The translations under genes and the position numbers were made by a program. Shown piece by piece: positions 44,752 to 58,101 of a stretch of 64,000 nucleotides of DNA (the first letter of the stretch is position 1; each line of letters begins with the position of its first letter). The notes beneath the pieces were generated by a model, which had not been told where the DNA came from, ran no database searches, and saw nothing but the letters and a program-made list of their open reading frames with translations. This DNA comes from Phytoseiulus persimilis (taxonomy: Eukaryota; Arthropoda; Arachnida; Mesostigmata; Phytoseiidae), in NCBI GenBank assembly GCA_037576195.1, contig CM075102.1, forward strand, positions 7,688,001 through 7,752,000, read 5' to 3'.

Positions 44752-46207
44752 CGCTCTGCAGATTGAAATACTCAACAAAAACGAGAAGATCAAGCGCTAC
44801 TTCAACCGGGAGACTTTCAAAGACATTGAACTCTACCGATCGCGAGCACCGAAAGACCCGGAATATGTCCCGGTGAGTGAGGCGAGCGGCGTTGCGAATA
44901 TTTACGCCAATTTCAAGTCCTTGCTGTCGTACTCTGGGCGGAATTTGGCTAACTTCGGCAAACACCCTTCAACGACTAGACAGTAAGTGCAGCATCTTCG
45001 TGCTATATCGCGAATGCTCGAGTTTTACATTAAATTCGAAAGAGACTCGCATTGAAAGCGGAACAGCCCGAAATCCCTGCGTCCCCCTCCGCTCTCGGAT
45101 GTCTGTTTTGAACATTGGTCTGATCGTGACTTTCAAATAACGAGTGCCGACGAACAAAACTATCTTAAACGACCCTCATTGACATTTAGATTCGACCAAA
45201 CTATTCTAACCGCGGAGCTGTGAACTAAGCACGCTTCTCGATACTCCTCAAGGCTGTTCTACAATGACCTCGTTGACCTTGACATTTTTCATCCTATTCA
45301 CCTGTCCTGAGTCATTGAAAGCAAAGCTTCAATGTCGAGGGTGAATGACTCAAACGAGGACGCCCTCGTCCCTTCGCAGCGTCGGAGAATATTTTTGCCT
45401 CAGACTGTGACTTTTCAGTCGGGATCGCCGCGACCAGCCAGAAACAAACCCTGCGGGAGCGATGACAACGAGAGCTCTCTGCGTCGTCGTTATCCGCGAC
45501 ACCCCTGCGCGAACACTGATGGAAGTGTGCTTCCGACGATTGACAAATCAACCGCCTTATTCCTCCGATAGCTGTGACGTTCATCAGCTCAATGCTCGGA
45601 GCATTACTCAAACCTGGATCATTCCGGCTCGAGAGCGTGACATCGAAGGACAATCGATGAGCTCGAGACATCCCTCCGGGATCGGGGACATTGTCGGACA
45701 TTGAAGTTCCGTCCTGATAAAAAATGAAACAGGAGGACGAGTTCAACGTCTAAAATTGGCATCGTTCCACAGCTCTGTGATACGCTGATACACTCCGAGC
45801 AGCCGAGTGCCGCCATGGACGTGCACGGAAAGAAACATTTTCTTCTAAACCCTCGAATGGGAGAGTACGCTCAGAAAGTTGACGTGGAGAGCTGCAAGTA
45901 AGTCATGCAGCGACGAGTTTCGCTTCTCCTAGTTTACCCATGAGGAATTGCCGAGGAATGTTTGAATATGATCTTTCTCGTTTCGATTACAAGCAGCCTT
46001 GACTTCGTTTCCAGAGGCGAAGATCTCCCCTGTACGCAAATCAGCGATGATGTTTCGCCCGGCACTGCGACCCGCTGTGAGACTCAGTTCTTCCGGAGGG
46101 GGATGGTGGCCGTCAATACAGAGTCTCTAGAAACATACGAGATCGTTGTGCGGGTCGCCTCTGGTTGCAACTGCTTCATACAGAAGACTGTGATAGCTAC
46201 TAATTGA
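44752..46207 (+). CDS. Spaetzle-like cystine-knot ligand, gene B (5' end not found)
   Basis: Three exons, 44,752-44,872, 45,773-45,897 and 46,015-46,207, match those of gene A in order, phase and partly in exact length (both middle exons are 125 bp). Exon 1 here reads LQIEILNKNEKIKRYF, equivalent to EIQLKILEENFDQLKAFF in gene A. The knot has LCDTLIH, GKKHFLLNPRMGEYAQ, VESC, LPCTQI, TRCETQF and GCNCFIQ, again six cysteines in the Spaetzle order. The signal peptide and N-terminal prodomain exons are not identified; the first exon found needs two bases from an upstream exon. The 900-bp intron between exons 1 and 2 contains an unexplained antisense open frame (45,312-45,746). Confidence 0.72.
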
Positions 46208-46295
46208 AGAAGACACCAGCCAAGTCTGCGGAATGTGTGCCATGTACGATCTCTGTGACGGGCGAGGCTGGCTCCAGGAAGGGATGAGGATTGCC

Positions 46296-46301
46296 AAATA
46301 A
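46296..46301 (+). terminator. Polyadenylation signal of Spaetzle-like gene B
   Basis: AATAAA 89 bp after the gene B stop codon. Confidence 0.55.
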
Positions 46302-49300
46302 ACCATGTTTTATGCCGATCCGCGGAGAGCTTACGATTTCATCTGACCCATAGAAGCAGAGGGCTCGGAACCGATTCGTTCAGGAGTTTTCGACACTCGA
46401 AGTCAAAGCTTTTGTCTGCGAAGCATCGGACGCAATCGAACTTTCACGTAGAAGTTCCTCTCCTGAATATACATTCTCCTCGATTCGTTTAGAGGGGCGC
46501 TGTTTTTTCAAAAATTGTCTGTACCGCCGACGCGTCGCGGACCACTTGTAACCTAGTTCTGCCGATGCGCAGCTTGGGTTGTTTCGACTTCTGAATTTGA
46601 TAATCCACGAATGCGACGTTCCCAGCGTTATCTTGAATATCACTCTGGACAACGCGCTACAACTCGCTTGGCAACCATTATAAGACCGATGTCTTTCGGC
46701 CCTAGACGAGCCTCTGTGAAAACCGTCAGTACTCCAGCCGAAGAAGTTCAAGAACCGCCATGAGGGCGTCCCCCGAATGCCAGAATTTAGCCATTGAATC
46801 TACATGATGGTTGAATTCGGTCGTGAATTTCCTTCCCTTTCCCTCTTTTGTTCGTAACTCTGTTCTCGCTGAGAATCGCATTTCATGGGAAGGCTTAAGA
46901 GTGATTTTTTTTCGATCCTTAAATCCCTCGAAATCTCGACAAAGTCCCGTCGCCTTCGTTCTTCGCCCCCGATGTTCTCGGGAAAGCCGAAAACTAGCAT
47001 TCTTCAGCCATTCTCGAGGCTCAAACGATCACGGAACCTGATATGAGCCGCTTCCCGGAACGACTCTAGGACAGAAATACACGCCATCCTTCTATGAATC
47101 AGAAGAAGAAATTCAGCGAGCGGCTCTTCACGCCCATGACCCAGAGGAGAAGAGGTCTAGAGCCGACTTGAGCACCCAGTAAAAAGTCATAGCGCGGCGC
47201 TACAGGCACAGGAAGTGCCGTTGGAGAGAGACCTTTCATGGAGTAGTAAGCACAATGTTCTCAGACACTCTTTTCTTGAGAATTTCCCGTCGTTGATCCC
47301 TATCAACCCGGAGGCTGGCAAGGCTCACTACAAGGGCCGGAAGGAGATATCAGGGAAAAAGTTCGGAAGTTCTGAAATATACGCTGGGACGAAAGCTCGC
47401 ATCGGTAATTGGCAATCAAACTCAAGAGAGAGATTTGGATTAAGTTGGAACGAGGACCTCCGGACCAATCTGGGTGCAATCGAGCAGGCACTCCACCCCA
47501 GGAATGAAAACGATTCTGCAAAAGCACTAGACAGCTCCGACCGAGCGGGCTTTCGGTTAGGCCCTATGTCGGGCATTCTGCCGAGGGCCAGTTCTCAGTC
47601 AGGTTTCGTTAAGACATCAGAACCACCCACTTCAGACGCTCTGTCGGGTCCTTCGCGCCTTCTCCCCTGTCAAGTTCTGTGTCGGGCCATTGTCTCTCGA
47701 AATTCTCAGGAAGTTTGATCAAAACGGCTTTCTCGAACAGCTTCTCCGAATCATCCGAAACATGTAATTCGAAGATCCCGTTCCGGAAGCGTCCTCCCCA
47801 GAGTCTCTCTCCATGTTGCGAAACCATGTTACAACGAACGAAGATATCCTCGATATACCTTCCCAGATACATGAGGTCAACAACACGCCGCGAGTTCTGT
47901 GCCGATCCGAGCGATGGTTAGGCGGTTCTCCGAAGACGATCAGAGGGACGAAGAGATCTTCAATTTCTGCAGACAAAAGATTCTATTGATGAGCAGTCAT
48001 CTCCCGTTGGGAATTCCGACGACCAGAAAGAGGAGGCACGCTCATGGTCGCTGTTCCGCATGTTGACAGGAAGCCAGAGCAGGCAACTTCGTTCCGTTGT
48101 AGACTTCGAGGAGCTTACGCTGGAGTCACCGGCACTGAAGGCTTCTCTTTCGAGTGATTATCAAGTTTAGATTTCGTCGGAGATTTTCCGCAACCTGCGA
48201 ACGCGTCCTGATCGCTCATCTGGCGTGAACGTGACAATTGAGTTCAGAGAAAACGAAATCCTTGGAGGAAAATGACGATCGTATCCCGCGGGATGCCACA
48301 AGGTAGTTCCGCGCATCGTGGATCCGTGCGAAGTGAACGTTGTGTTGATTCCGTCTCGTGAAGGCAGAATTCTGTCCGATCGTGCTGTTGCTGTTGTTCT
48401 CTGCGCGAACCACGTTGCGTCATACTTCATTGTGACCTGGGATGAGTGGGGAGTCACAACGGCGTGAACTTCCGACCGCCTCTGATTCTCAGGAGCTCTG
48501 GCGGGGAACTTCGCTCAACTTCATCAACTTTTCGGCTTACAGAACGGATTAACGTATTTTCAGGCATCGTCACCGAAGATCGATCTGTTTGCTGAGGTCA
48601 GGACCTCTCGTCTCCGAAAAGGATGTCGTCGGCGCCGTAAATAAGTTCTCCTGAGAAGACGGAGAGCGTTCTGTCTACGTCCGATAGGATACCGAAACAA
48701 GGTATCGTGAACGAAGAGCTAATAGAAACAAGCTACGAATGGGAATAAGGGTCTGTTTTGATTTTCATGAGCTTCAGCGATGACGATTCGAGGTTGATCG
48801 AGTGAAGTCAGTAGATAGAACAGAACGAGAAGGGGAGATTTTACCCTTACAAGACCTGCGAGCATCACGAACGCTGTTTCGTTGTTCATTTCTTTCTGGA
48901 GTCTCTCTGCCCTCGCCGCTCTGACCCGCAACTGTTTCGGAGAACGGTTTCCAACCACATAGAGCTGGCATTCCCGTCAGCATTCTCCCCACGTATTTTG
49001 ACGTTGACACAACACTACTAACAGGTATTTTGGAGTCAACTGAATGAACGGGTCCGGTTCATGATCGTGCACTAAATGACTGAGCTGATGTCGGGCAGCG
49101 GGCTCGACCATCTGTCTCCAAGGAAGAGCGGGCTGATGAGTCGAAATTAACTCGTGAATGTTGGGACCAAACATGCTCCGCAAACGGTTCCGAAAACATT
49201 TTCAGGAAGAAACTCAGGGACCGCAGTACATCACTTTTCACTGCAAAGTGAAACGGGCATCGGGGCTAGTTGACAACGCAAGAACGTTGCTGTTCACGTC

Positions 49301-52300
49301 ACACGCGGAACAGCTGAATAGGTATCTGTGAGAAGCCGGCGCGAAGCTTCCTCACAAAAAAATGAGTCGACGGCTTCACAAGATCGACTGTGTAATCAAC
49401 TAACGTCTTAGAACTATACCGGAATGCTGAACCATTTTTTGGAGTTCTTGAGGAGTTGAGGAGCCATTCTGAATCGTAGCAAAGCTGATGATGGAAAGGA
49501 CGCTAGCAACGCTCTTTTGAGATGGTTTTCGTTTCCTCGACGTTGGGATGGAGCGCGGGAAGATAAATCTAAAATCTCGTCCTTGCCAACTCAACTCGAC
49601 TCGAGGGTGTGAGAGAATCCTTACAGTGCTCATTCAGGTCCCCTGAGGATTTTAGTGGAGGCTTGCGCAACGGATGGAATCCTTGTCCATCTGGTGGGAG
49701 CCTCCAGAAAGCAATCGTTTGCGACGGAGCCGGTCTAATACGATCCTTCCACTCAGATCCTGAATTCGGGAAAGGGATAATAATGATTGTCTCTTCGGCG
49801 CGATGAGCGGCCACAGATGAATCTTGAACCCATTTTCACTCTGGACGATGCATGGTGCGGACTTCAAGATTTCCATCTGCAATGCGTTTTCCTGGTTATT
49901 GACCGAGGAAGTCAGCAACAGTTGAGCATTCGTAGTGGCGCAAGTTTCAGGAAATGATTCCTGGGAGTTTTCAGGGCTAAGCTCTGGTGATCACTATAGC
50001 CTGGGAGTCGAGTCGCTATTCATCCCTCACTCCAAATGACACCCATCAGACACTCATTCATCCATCGAGGCTTTCACGAATAGAGAGGAGGAGAAGAATC
50101 ATCTAGCGCTCAACTTTCAGATTCCAATTGTCACTATTCTTCGATTTCTCGATCCAGATGGAACACAAAGTTCAGAAATCGTCCGCCAGGGTTCAAGAAG
50201 GGATCCAGCTTGATACCCAGATGATCGATTTGATGCATCTGAGCTGGATTCATTCGGTGTAGGAGCTAGTGCTCACCACGGTGTTAGTACCTTCGTCAGC
50301 GAGAAAACCTCATCGCGCCGGCAATACTCCATCAACATCATAATTCCGTGATTTTTCCTCGCTTGGGGATCTGTTCGTCTCAAAGCACGTCTCAAGAGAT
50401 TCTCAGACCGCAGATTTGACGGTATGGCACTGATCCATCAAAGACCATTGTTCCGATAACGAACGCATCCTTCCGCAGGGCTTGAGCTACCATGCTGTAC
50501 GCAGTCCGAAAATGGAACCAGCTTTGGAAGTTTGAATCGGAAGTATCTTATCGCTGTGGGAGGAACCCTATCCTCTGTGAGCCCGACAATTCACGTCGCA
50601 ATCGACACCGGAGAGGAAATGACTCACGAACTTAATAATCGGGCCTCGGCATGAGAAATTTTCATTCTCGATCGTCCTGGAAAAACCTCTGCACGGAACG
50701 AACGGAACCGAATCAACACCAAGTTACCTCGATTAGACCACGAGGAGTCTACCTGACTTTTAAGTGACCCGTATCAAGCGGACCGGCCCGGAATTCTTTG
50801 GGAGTGACGTCGGATCAATCACACTGACAACGCAGACATCCGTCGTGGAGATCCACTCCGGCGAGTCTGCTCTCGGAAGCTTGCCAACCTGGGATCGTGT
50901 ACGCTGTCGGGCCAGATTTCCATGGCAAAAGAGGCACCCGACAAAGACGGCTACTGAAACTCTGTCGTGGAGCTTCCATCTTGCCAGGCTACTTCACTGC
51001 ATTCCAAAGTTGCGGCGGGGAGATTGGGTGCTTGAATCGATTCTGAGCTGCGCTCTGATTCTGCCAAAGATTCGGGAACGATCCTCGCATTCGAGCTTTG
51101 TTGGCCGAGGAAACCCGAGAAGACTGTGCACGTCGTCTCATAGGATATATCGACTCACGAATGATCCTGAACGAAGGGAGAGGGCTGTGAAGGACTGGTT
51201 TCGAGTGGAGAGAGTTGTAGAGCTGCCGAGGCCCTCAGTTGCCTAATTCGAATCTGATCGACAGTGTTCGGGACCCGGTCATGGAACATTCTGCAAGTTG
51301 CCGAGAAACAGTCAAATCGTTTCTCAACCCTCTCCCCTCGACTGGTACACACTGATAATGGCCCGCGACATGTAACAAGATTTTCCCTAACCATGGAGTT
51401 CGAGGAGCGGTTTCCGAAACTAGCACCCCACCACGAATCTTCTTCGTCCCCGCAGAGAAGCTCCACATGACTGAGTGCGGCGATAGGTTACCGATCGATT
51501 GCGGGTATGGACGAGTTCATTCAAAGAAGAATGCCACGTCGGCTCCGTGTTCCTCGACGGATTCCAAGCTCCGCGGCCGCGCGTATCCTCAACCGGGGAT
51601 CCAGCTCGGATTCTGCAATGACAGCTGGTGGAGCATATCAAATGAAGACATTGAATCTGCGCGCGAGAGATTGTCCAGAGCTTCGAATGAAGGCGCTGAC
51701 GTCAGCTTCTATTTCCGGCTGGTTTTCGGCTCTTAATTGGATAGAGTTCCCGAAGCGAAACTCCGGGGTCTCACCGAGCTTGTTCGCACTTTCTCAACGG
51801 GGAGCGCTGGCGGGCGACCAAAGAATCTCGATTCACCTCCCCAAGCTGATATCAGACGCACGTTCGGAGTTCGAACCTGAGTTGCGTAATAGTTTGTCCT
51901 GACCCCGAACTCCATCGGTGTGCGCACCCGCATGCAGGTGCGAAAACTCTGACTTGAGATGTCCCCTCAAAATCGAAAGCTGACCGATCACACATTTTCA
52001 TAACGGTGGAATGTCGGACGAGCCAAACCCAATAATGAGTTACATGAATCGACGGCTCGAGACTCATGGAAGCAACAGTTCATGGATGTTCTGACGCTCA
52101 CGAATTCGTTTCGTAACTGCACATCCAGCAACCGTTACGGGCAAGCCGAGATATCTTCGTTTCCGGTGAGGGGTAGGGTCTCAAGTATTCCACGTGGCGT
52201 GGCAGGTGCCATGTTCCGCTAAGTGATGAGCCGCGGTTACTCAATTTCTGAAGAGGAACGGACATTCCTCGACTTCAAACGAACATGTAATCATCATCAT

Positions 52301-54555
52301 CCAAGTCGGAGATTCCGGATAAGCGTCACGTGTGGTGTACAGAGTTGGCGAAAATCGAAAACAAATTACTCGGGTCGGATTCCATGGGGAGCCATTCTCA
52401 ATCTGTAGGAATAGCACCTTTAAAAAGGTATTTCACAGAGCCGGAATATCGTCTTGTATCGCGATGTTGGAATTCGATGATATACGTGGGGTCAAATGTC
52501 CAAAAGATCGTTCAGATAGGGGGTGATGAGCCTTACCATGTCGAAGTTCAACTGTCGAGAAGTCAGTTGAAACTTAGAATCAGATCCTCGATTCCGAATC
52601 ATGCAGGAGCGGAATCACGGACCTTCGGAGTCGGCTCTCAAGTAGAGCTCGTGACGATATTAGGTCCCGTACAATTACATATGCGAGAGAACAACGGAAT
52701 CAGGCGTTGCTGTTCAGTTATGGCGGTTCTTGTGATTAAATCCATAATTCCTCACCCATCGCGTGACTCTCTGAAATGCAGAGAGCAAGCTTCGCATTCC
52801 CTTTTCGACTTTCCGGAAAGCCGCGGGGGAGGCGAATTGTTTGCTGCGTTCCCTGTCCGTTCGAGCGTTGTTGGAGAGCCCGAACAGTTCTGTATTCGAT
52901 GCAACTCGGCTTTGGGAAAGCCTCAATCTGGGAATTGATGGAAATACTGTTTTTCCGAGGGAATGAAGTTCCAAGCCACACATATCTCGCGCGCTGGGAA
53001 ATCGTCTCACTGCGCCGGCACGATAACACGATAATGACGCCAAAGGGTACCTCCTCTCGAACTTTGATTTTTCAAGCAGCGATTGCTCCGTGTTTACCTA
53101 CGAGTGCGCTCCATCTTCGAAACGCGTTCTCGTCTGAGCGGAAACTCGACGTCACCCGTTGTAAGCATTCGGAGGTTCTTATCATCGATCGAGATGGGCG
53201 CCAGACTTCAAGGCGCTCGGAAATTCACTGCGCTCCATGCTTGGCCAGTATCGGATGCTCACTCCCGTGGAATCTTGGAAGCCCGAGGGAAAACCGACCC
53301 CATATCGTCACATCCATTGGTTTATGAAGGAGTTCAGAACGTGCGGGAAACAACTCGGGCGAACAGTGAGCGTCATCATGCAATTCGCGGAGCGTGTTTT
53401 GGAGACTAACGATCAAGCCGTTAGCTTGATGAGGGAGGTATCAGCGAAAGGTCGCTTCGGTTCACCGGGAATGATTATTCCATGATGTAGGGCAGCGAGC
53501 AGGCTTCTCGTTGCCAACTTTGACTGCCGATTTGAATGCTACTTCGCCCTGAGGTCTCATGGCCATAATCGAGCTCAGTGTTGTCAAGCTGCTGTCAACT
53601 TCAAGAACGGCTTGAGTCAGGGTCTACCGTCCGTTGCAGATAACTCCGTGCACCAGGATTCATTGTTGCTTGCAATCGGAGTTGCCGGAGGATTCCCGCC
53701 CAAGGAACGACCAAAGCGAAGGCTAGCGGATTGGCCGACTGGACATTTCCTACAGCTCGTCGGGTCCATTCATCTATTTAACACTTTTTTATCTCTGCTT
53801 TATCATTCCGCCCTGGCATACGATCAACAAACAGTCGACGTCACGGAGATACGCAGAACTCTGACCCCAGTTCGGGTCTTTCGAAAAGTCGTTCGTATCA
53901 CTAGCTGCGGCGTTTTTCTTTCTAGTTCGTCAGCTTTCTCCGCTGGCGGCCCTCGCGATGCTGCTCCGCCACACGGCGCCTTCATGGAGTGTACAAAGGC
54001 GGTCGGCTGGGTCGATTTGGTCAATTACACGATACCCATCTGCGGATTCCGTCCCCTGGCTTTGCTCAGAATGAACTCGTCGCTGTTGCAAACTCTGGAT
54101 CAGCGACCGTGTTTCTCCGTCGCTGGTTCGGAGCGCGGGTTCTACAACAAGGAGTCCCGGTCATCGTGAGCGGCAGCGAGCCGCATCGCGTTGCCCCCGT
54201 CTCTCGAGATCCGAGAAGAAAACACGAATTTTCCTGTCGGCAAGGAGGACGATGATTCGGTCGAATTGCTGTCGAGTTCGGACGATCGGATCGTCGGTTA
54301 GAGCCGAACGGGGACCAGAAGATCCTTTCGGCTTGCTCAGAGTGCAGTAGACGGGAGCCTGCCATAGTGGGATGTGCCTTTCCACAACGCAGCCCTTTCC
54401 CAGACTCTCCCGTTATAAGCGAGCCGCGCGCGTGCTCCGCTATTAAATGACGTCCACAGTCTTACTTCACCACAACACTCTACTGTGGCGATTCCTCGAA
54501 CCTCGAGAGGTTCTAGTTAAAGTGTCCCGGGCCGTGTCTTGACAGACGTGTCGCG
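46302..54555. other. 8-kb region without a recognisable gene
   Basis: Several open frames of 80-200 codons occur on both strands, but most lack ATG starts, motifs or matching splice sites. The most protein-like is a minus-strand frame at 47,609-47,872 (MYLGRYIEDIFVRCNMV..., 87 residues), which could be a terminal exon of an unidentified gene. No repeats, tRNA genes or transposon motifs were recognised. Confidence 0.45.
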
Positions 54556-57500
54556 ATGCGATGTGTGATCGGCTTTTCGCGGTTGTTCTGCTGCATGGGT
54601 GCGTTGCTGGTGGCCGAGCACCACGCCGCTCCCCTGGAGCCGGTCGGCGATTTGCGGCGGGACAACCACTGTGAATGTCACGACCGGGAAAAAATCGTCG
54701 ATTGTTCGGATCTCGTCAAAGACGGAGCCGACCTATCGTACTTCCGAATTCAGGTACGTCTTCTCCGCTCCAGGTTCTGTTGGCTTTCCCACGCGAACGG
54801 CCCGTCGTCTTCGGTGCCTGGACCCGGGGTCGGTGACACCGCCCCGAGTCGCTGGATCGCGGAAGCTTCCGAATCTCTGAGACTCGTCGACGTTGAGGGC
54901 TGGGAGGTGGCTGATTTTGATTCGTGTCGTCGTCGTCGTCTCTGCTGAAGCTGGGCTCGTCTACTTTTCAGATTGTGTGTCACAATTTGAGGTCCGCGGA
55001 ACCACTGCGGGTTTTGTACGGCCGACTGCGTCCGGCCGCACCCAACTCTCCGATCGTTCTGACAATCGACAGCCTGGCGATGAAAGCTCTGCCGGCGCGC
55101 TTCTTCGACGGCATTTCCACCCACATCCTGCACTTGAACACTTCAAACGTGGAGGAGTTCGACGACGCCGCGTTCCAAGGCTTCGAAACGAAAGTTCTCG
55201 ACATGAAAACCAACACACCGGTCGCCCCCCCGTTCGGTGCTATCAAGGACATTCCCAACTTGGGAACTTTGATGCTCCATGGATACAAGGTTGCAGGTAG
55301 GTGGCTTGGTCTGGTGGAGGGACCGCGTCTCCACTGCTTCCAGCCTCCTGCAGGCACTTACTGGTGATGGCTTGCAGTGGTCAAGAAGGGCTCGTTTTCC
55401 GACGACCTCACGACGCTCGGGCTGTCTTCTTGCGGCGTACAGCGCTTCGAAGAAGACGCGCTACCCCGGGGACTGATGTTGCTCAATCTTAATGGCAACC
55501 GAGAGCTTAACGCCGAAGGCCTCCGAAACGTCTTCAGGAAGTTGGCCAAGCTTCGATCACTCATGCTCAAAGAGACAGCTGTGACGACCTTCAGCAAGGA
55601 CATGTTCAACGGTTAGTATTCTTTGAAAAGGGTCCGTATTTAGACGCCTGTCCTAAAAGGATTTTCTGAGCTCAAAGGCTCGAGGTCGGTGTTCACCCGA
55701 CCAAGAGCAGCAGCTCACGAATATATCTCATGGGCTCCATGTATCAGTTGGTCAGGTTACGCGAGAAATCAGCTCTTGTTCGCATCATGGTTGGGGCTTT
55801 TTGGCGGAGACGGGGATGGGTGAGTAGCAGCTCCCGCCCTGGGGTAAATTTCTAAATTCGTGCTCTCGTTCTCACGCAGGCTTGAAGAACCTCATTTCTC
55901 TTTACTTGATCGACTGTAACATCAAACAATTGGATAGAGACGTGTTCTCGAGCCTACCAAAACTCGATTCGCTTCATCTCGGCAAGAATTCCCTGAAAGA
56001 GTTCGGCTTCGTACTGAGCACGAATGTAAGCAACCTCAACTTGGACGACAACAATCTCACAGCACTTGACGAAGAGCTGTTCGAGGAGCTGGCTAGCCGG
56101 AGACTCCGTTCGCTGAATCTCAACGACAACGGATTCTCGGACGTTCCCACCGGGCTCCAACACCTTCACGAACTGGGCTCGCTGTCTCTGTCCGGAAACC
56201 ATATCAGCAAGTTGAATTGGTCAGCATTGAACGGCATGCGGAAGCTCCGCTCGCTGAGTCTCGAGCACAACGAGCTGATCACGATCGAGGGACACCCTGA
56301 ACTACCTGAACTGTGGTCGCTAGACCTCACGGGAAACCTTCTCGAGAGTCTACAGGGTACCTTGAAATCACTCCATCTGGGTTCTCTGAATCTGGCCGCT
56401 AACCGAATAGAGAAACTTCCGATCGATGAACTTCCGGTGACGCTCCGCAGCGTCAGACTCGAAGGTGAGTTTTAAACTTCTGCCTTCAGTTCAAATGATT
56501 TCCGATTGCACTTTCGCTTTCGCCTACTCGGAGAAAAGTGGTGATCGTCCCGCGAGCTTTCCCTACACAGGATAATAGTGTCAGAGCTCGCCCGCATCGA
56601 TCGATGCGGAGATGTTGTTGCATAACGTCGTTCTCATACGCAGACGGCTGTGTGAACTCTCACAGTTTGATGAATGGCAATTCGTTTCAATCGAAGACTG
56701 CGACTAATGGAGCGGGCCACTTTACACGAATGGATGCATGCTCAATTGGAGATCAGCGAGCACCACACAGTTCTTTGAGTTTTCCTGTCATAGATGGATG
56801 AACAAAGGGTACTAGAGACTCTTCTCGTGTGGATTCCTCGTGCAGTCCTGGCGCGAAGCCTCTCCCCCACCGAAACGTTGACGGCGCAAACGGAATTTTT
56901 CCGATGAGCCTCCATGTTTGCAAGGAAACGATCGCGCGGACTCATTGTAACTCCGCGCCCGATCGGTGGGCTTCAAGGGTTGCGTTCTGTTGTTTCGGTG
57001 GAACGATCGTTGCCAATAGGTACTGCAAAACAATGTCGCTGCCGGGTCATTGGAAAAGGGCCGGGAAACTGCCTCCTAACTGCCCAAATACTGTTTGTCT
57101 GTCCAGCTTTGAGTTGGTTCGAAGATCTCTGCCTCCTCTAAGCTTGCCAATCTAATCTGCCACCATTGCTACTGCTGATGTTGCTTCGGACTTTGACTGG
57201 AGTTTGCCGCTTAGGAGGCGAGGCCGGCTGGTTGGCCAGCCGGCCGGCACGCAGCCAGGCAGCGAGGCGGGCGGGCGGGCTAGTCGTTCTCTTTTTGATT
57301 TGAACCCTGAACTCTGTCCCGCATCCGGCACTGCTCACTTCCATACAACGACGAGGACGACGACGACGATGAGAACTACGACGACAGCGAAGATGACAAC
57401 GACGACCACCACCACAGCAGCAACAACGACGACGACGACGACGGCGACAGCTACGACGGGAAGGGGCCTTCATTCCGGTTGCAGTACACTGGCTGACGAA

Positions 57501-58101
57501 CACAACAGAAGCCAACACACTCACACACTCGCGGAGACATTCAACGCAGAACAAATGCATACTAGTAAGAGACCTGCGGTGATCTCCCAGATGGTGCTTT
57601 TGCTAGAGTTTACTTTCCTCAGCCGTCATTAGGTTGAAGATGGCATCTCCTGGCCTGAGTGCTGTTTAGCTGGTCGGTCGGTTGGCTGACTGCCTCCGTT
57701 CGTTCCGTCGCAGCCGACAGATTTCGCTGGGCTGTGTTCTCTCGGCTAGATCCGGCAAAGATTGTCTGCTTTTTGTCTGTCCTTTCATCGCAGCCTGTGG
57801 TGGCGTCGTCTGTGCGTCTTTGTGTCCTGTGTGTGTGTGTGTGTGATCTCGGTTGGGACAAAGGAAAGCTTGTGGAGCCGCGTTTCTTCTCTTCGTCTTT
57901 TTTCTAGTTGTACTCATTCTCCGTTCCCTCGACCTATCTCTAAAGAGCCTTGTTCTCTTTCTTTCGATTGCAGGAAATCCCGTCCACTGCGACAACCATT
58001 CGGATGGACAGTATGACCGTGAACTGTTCGAGAAAATCGCCATCTTAGTCAAGTCGAACCACGGAGCGCCCTACCGCGATTGCGTCCGATTCGCTTACTA
58101 G
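54556..58101 (+). CDS. Secreted leucine-rich-repeat protein
   Basis: Five exons join in phase: 54,556-54,753; 54,972-55,296; 55,378-55,611; 55,880-56,464; 57,974-58,101. They give 489 residues. The start MRCVIGFSRLFCCMGALLVA is a signal peptide. HCECHDREKIVDCSD (about residues 38-52) is an LRR N-terminal cap. At least eight to ten LRRs follow (LGLSSCGVQRFEEDAL, LYLIDCNIKQLDRDVF, LNLNDNGFSDVP, LSLSGNHISKLN, LDLTGNLLESL, LNLAANRIEKLP). The final exon has GNPVHCDNHSD and YRDCVRFAY, an LRR C-terminal cap. There is no transmembrane helix or obvious lipid-anchor signal after the cap, so it is probably secreted. LRR proteins of this kind bind protein ligands in adhesion or immunity; the ligand is unknown. 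Intron 4 is unusually long (1.5 kb) and contains microsatellites. Confidence 0.9.
57346..57460. repeat. GAC/ACG trinucleotide microsatellite
   Basis: Interrupted (ACG)n/(GAC)n/(CAA)n repeats within intron 4 of the LRR gene. A (GT)n run follows at about 57,828-57,844 in the same intron. Confidence 0.85.

Noticed and set aside
44480-44965. Minus-strand open frame of 161 codons
   Set aside because: Antisense shadow of the first recognised exon of Spaetzle-like gene B.
47215-47718. Plus-strand open frame of 167 codons
   Set aside because: Begins at GTG, has no family motif and overlaps a more protein-like minus-strand frame; not enough support.
52330-52938. Plus-strand open frame of 202 codons
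   Set aside because: Starts at GTG, low-information composition, no motif or splice context.
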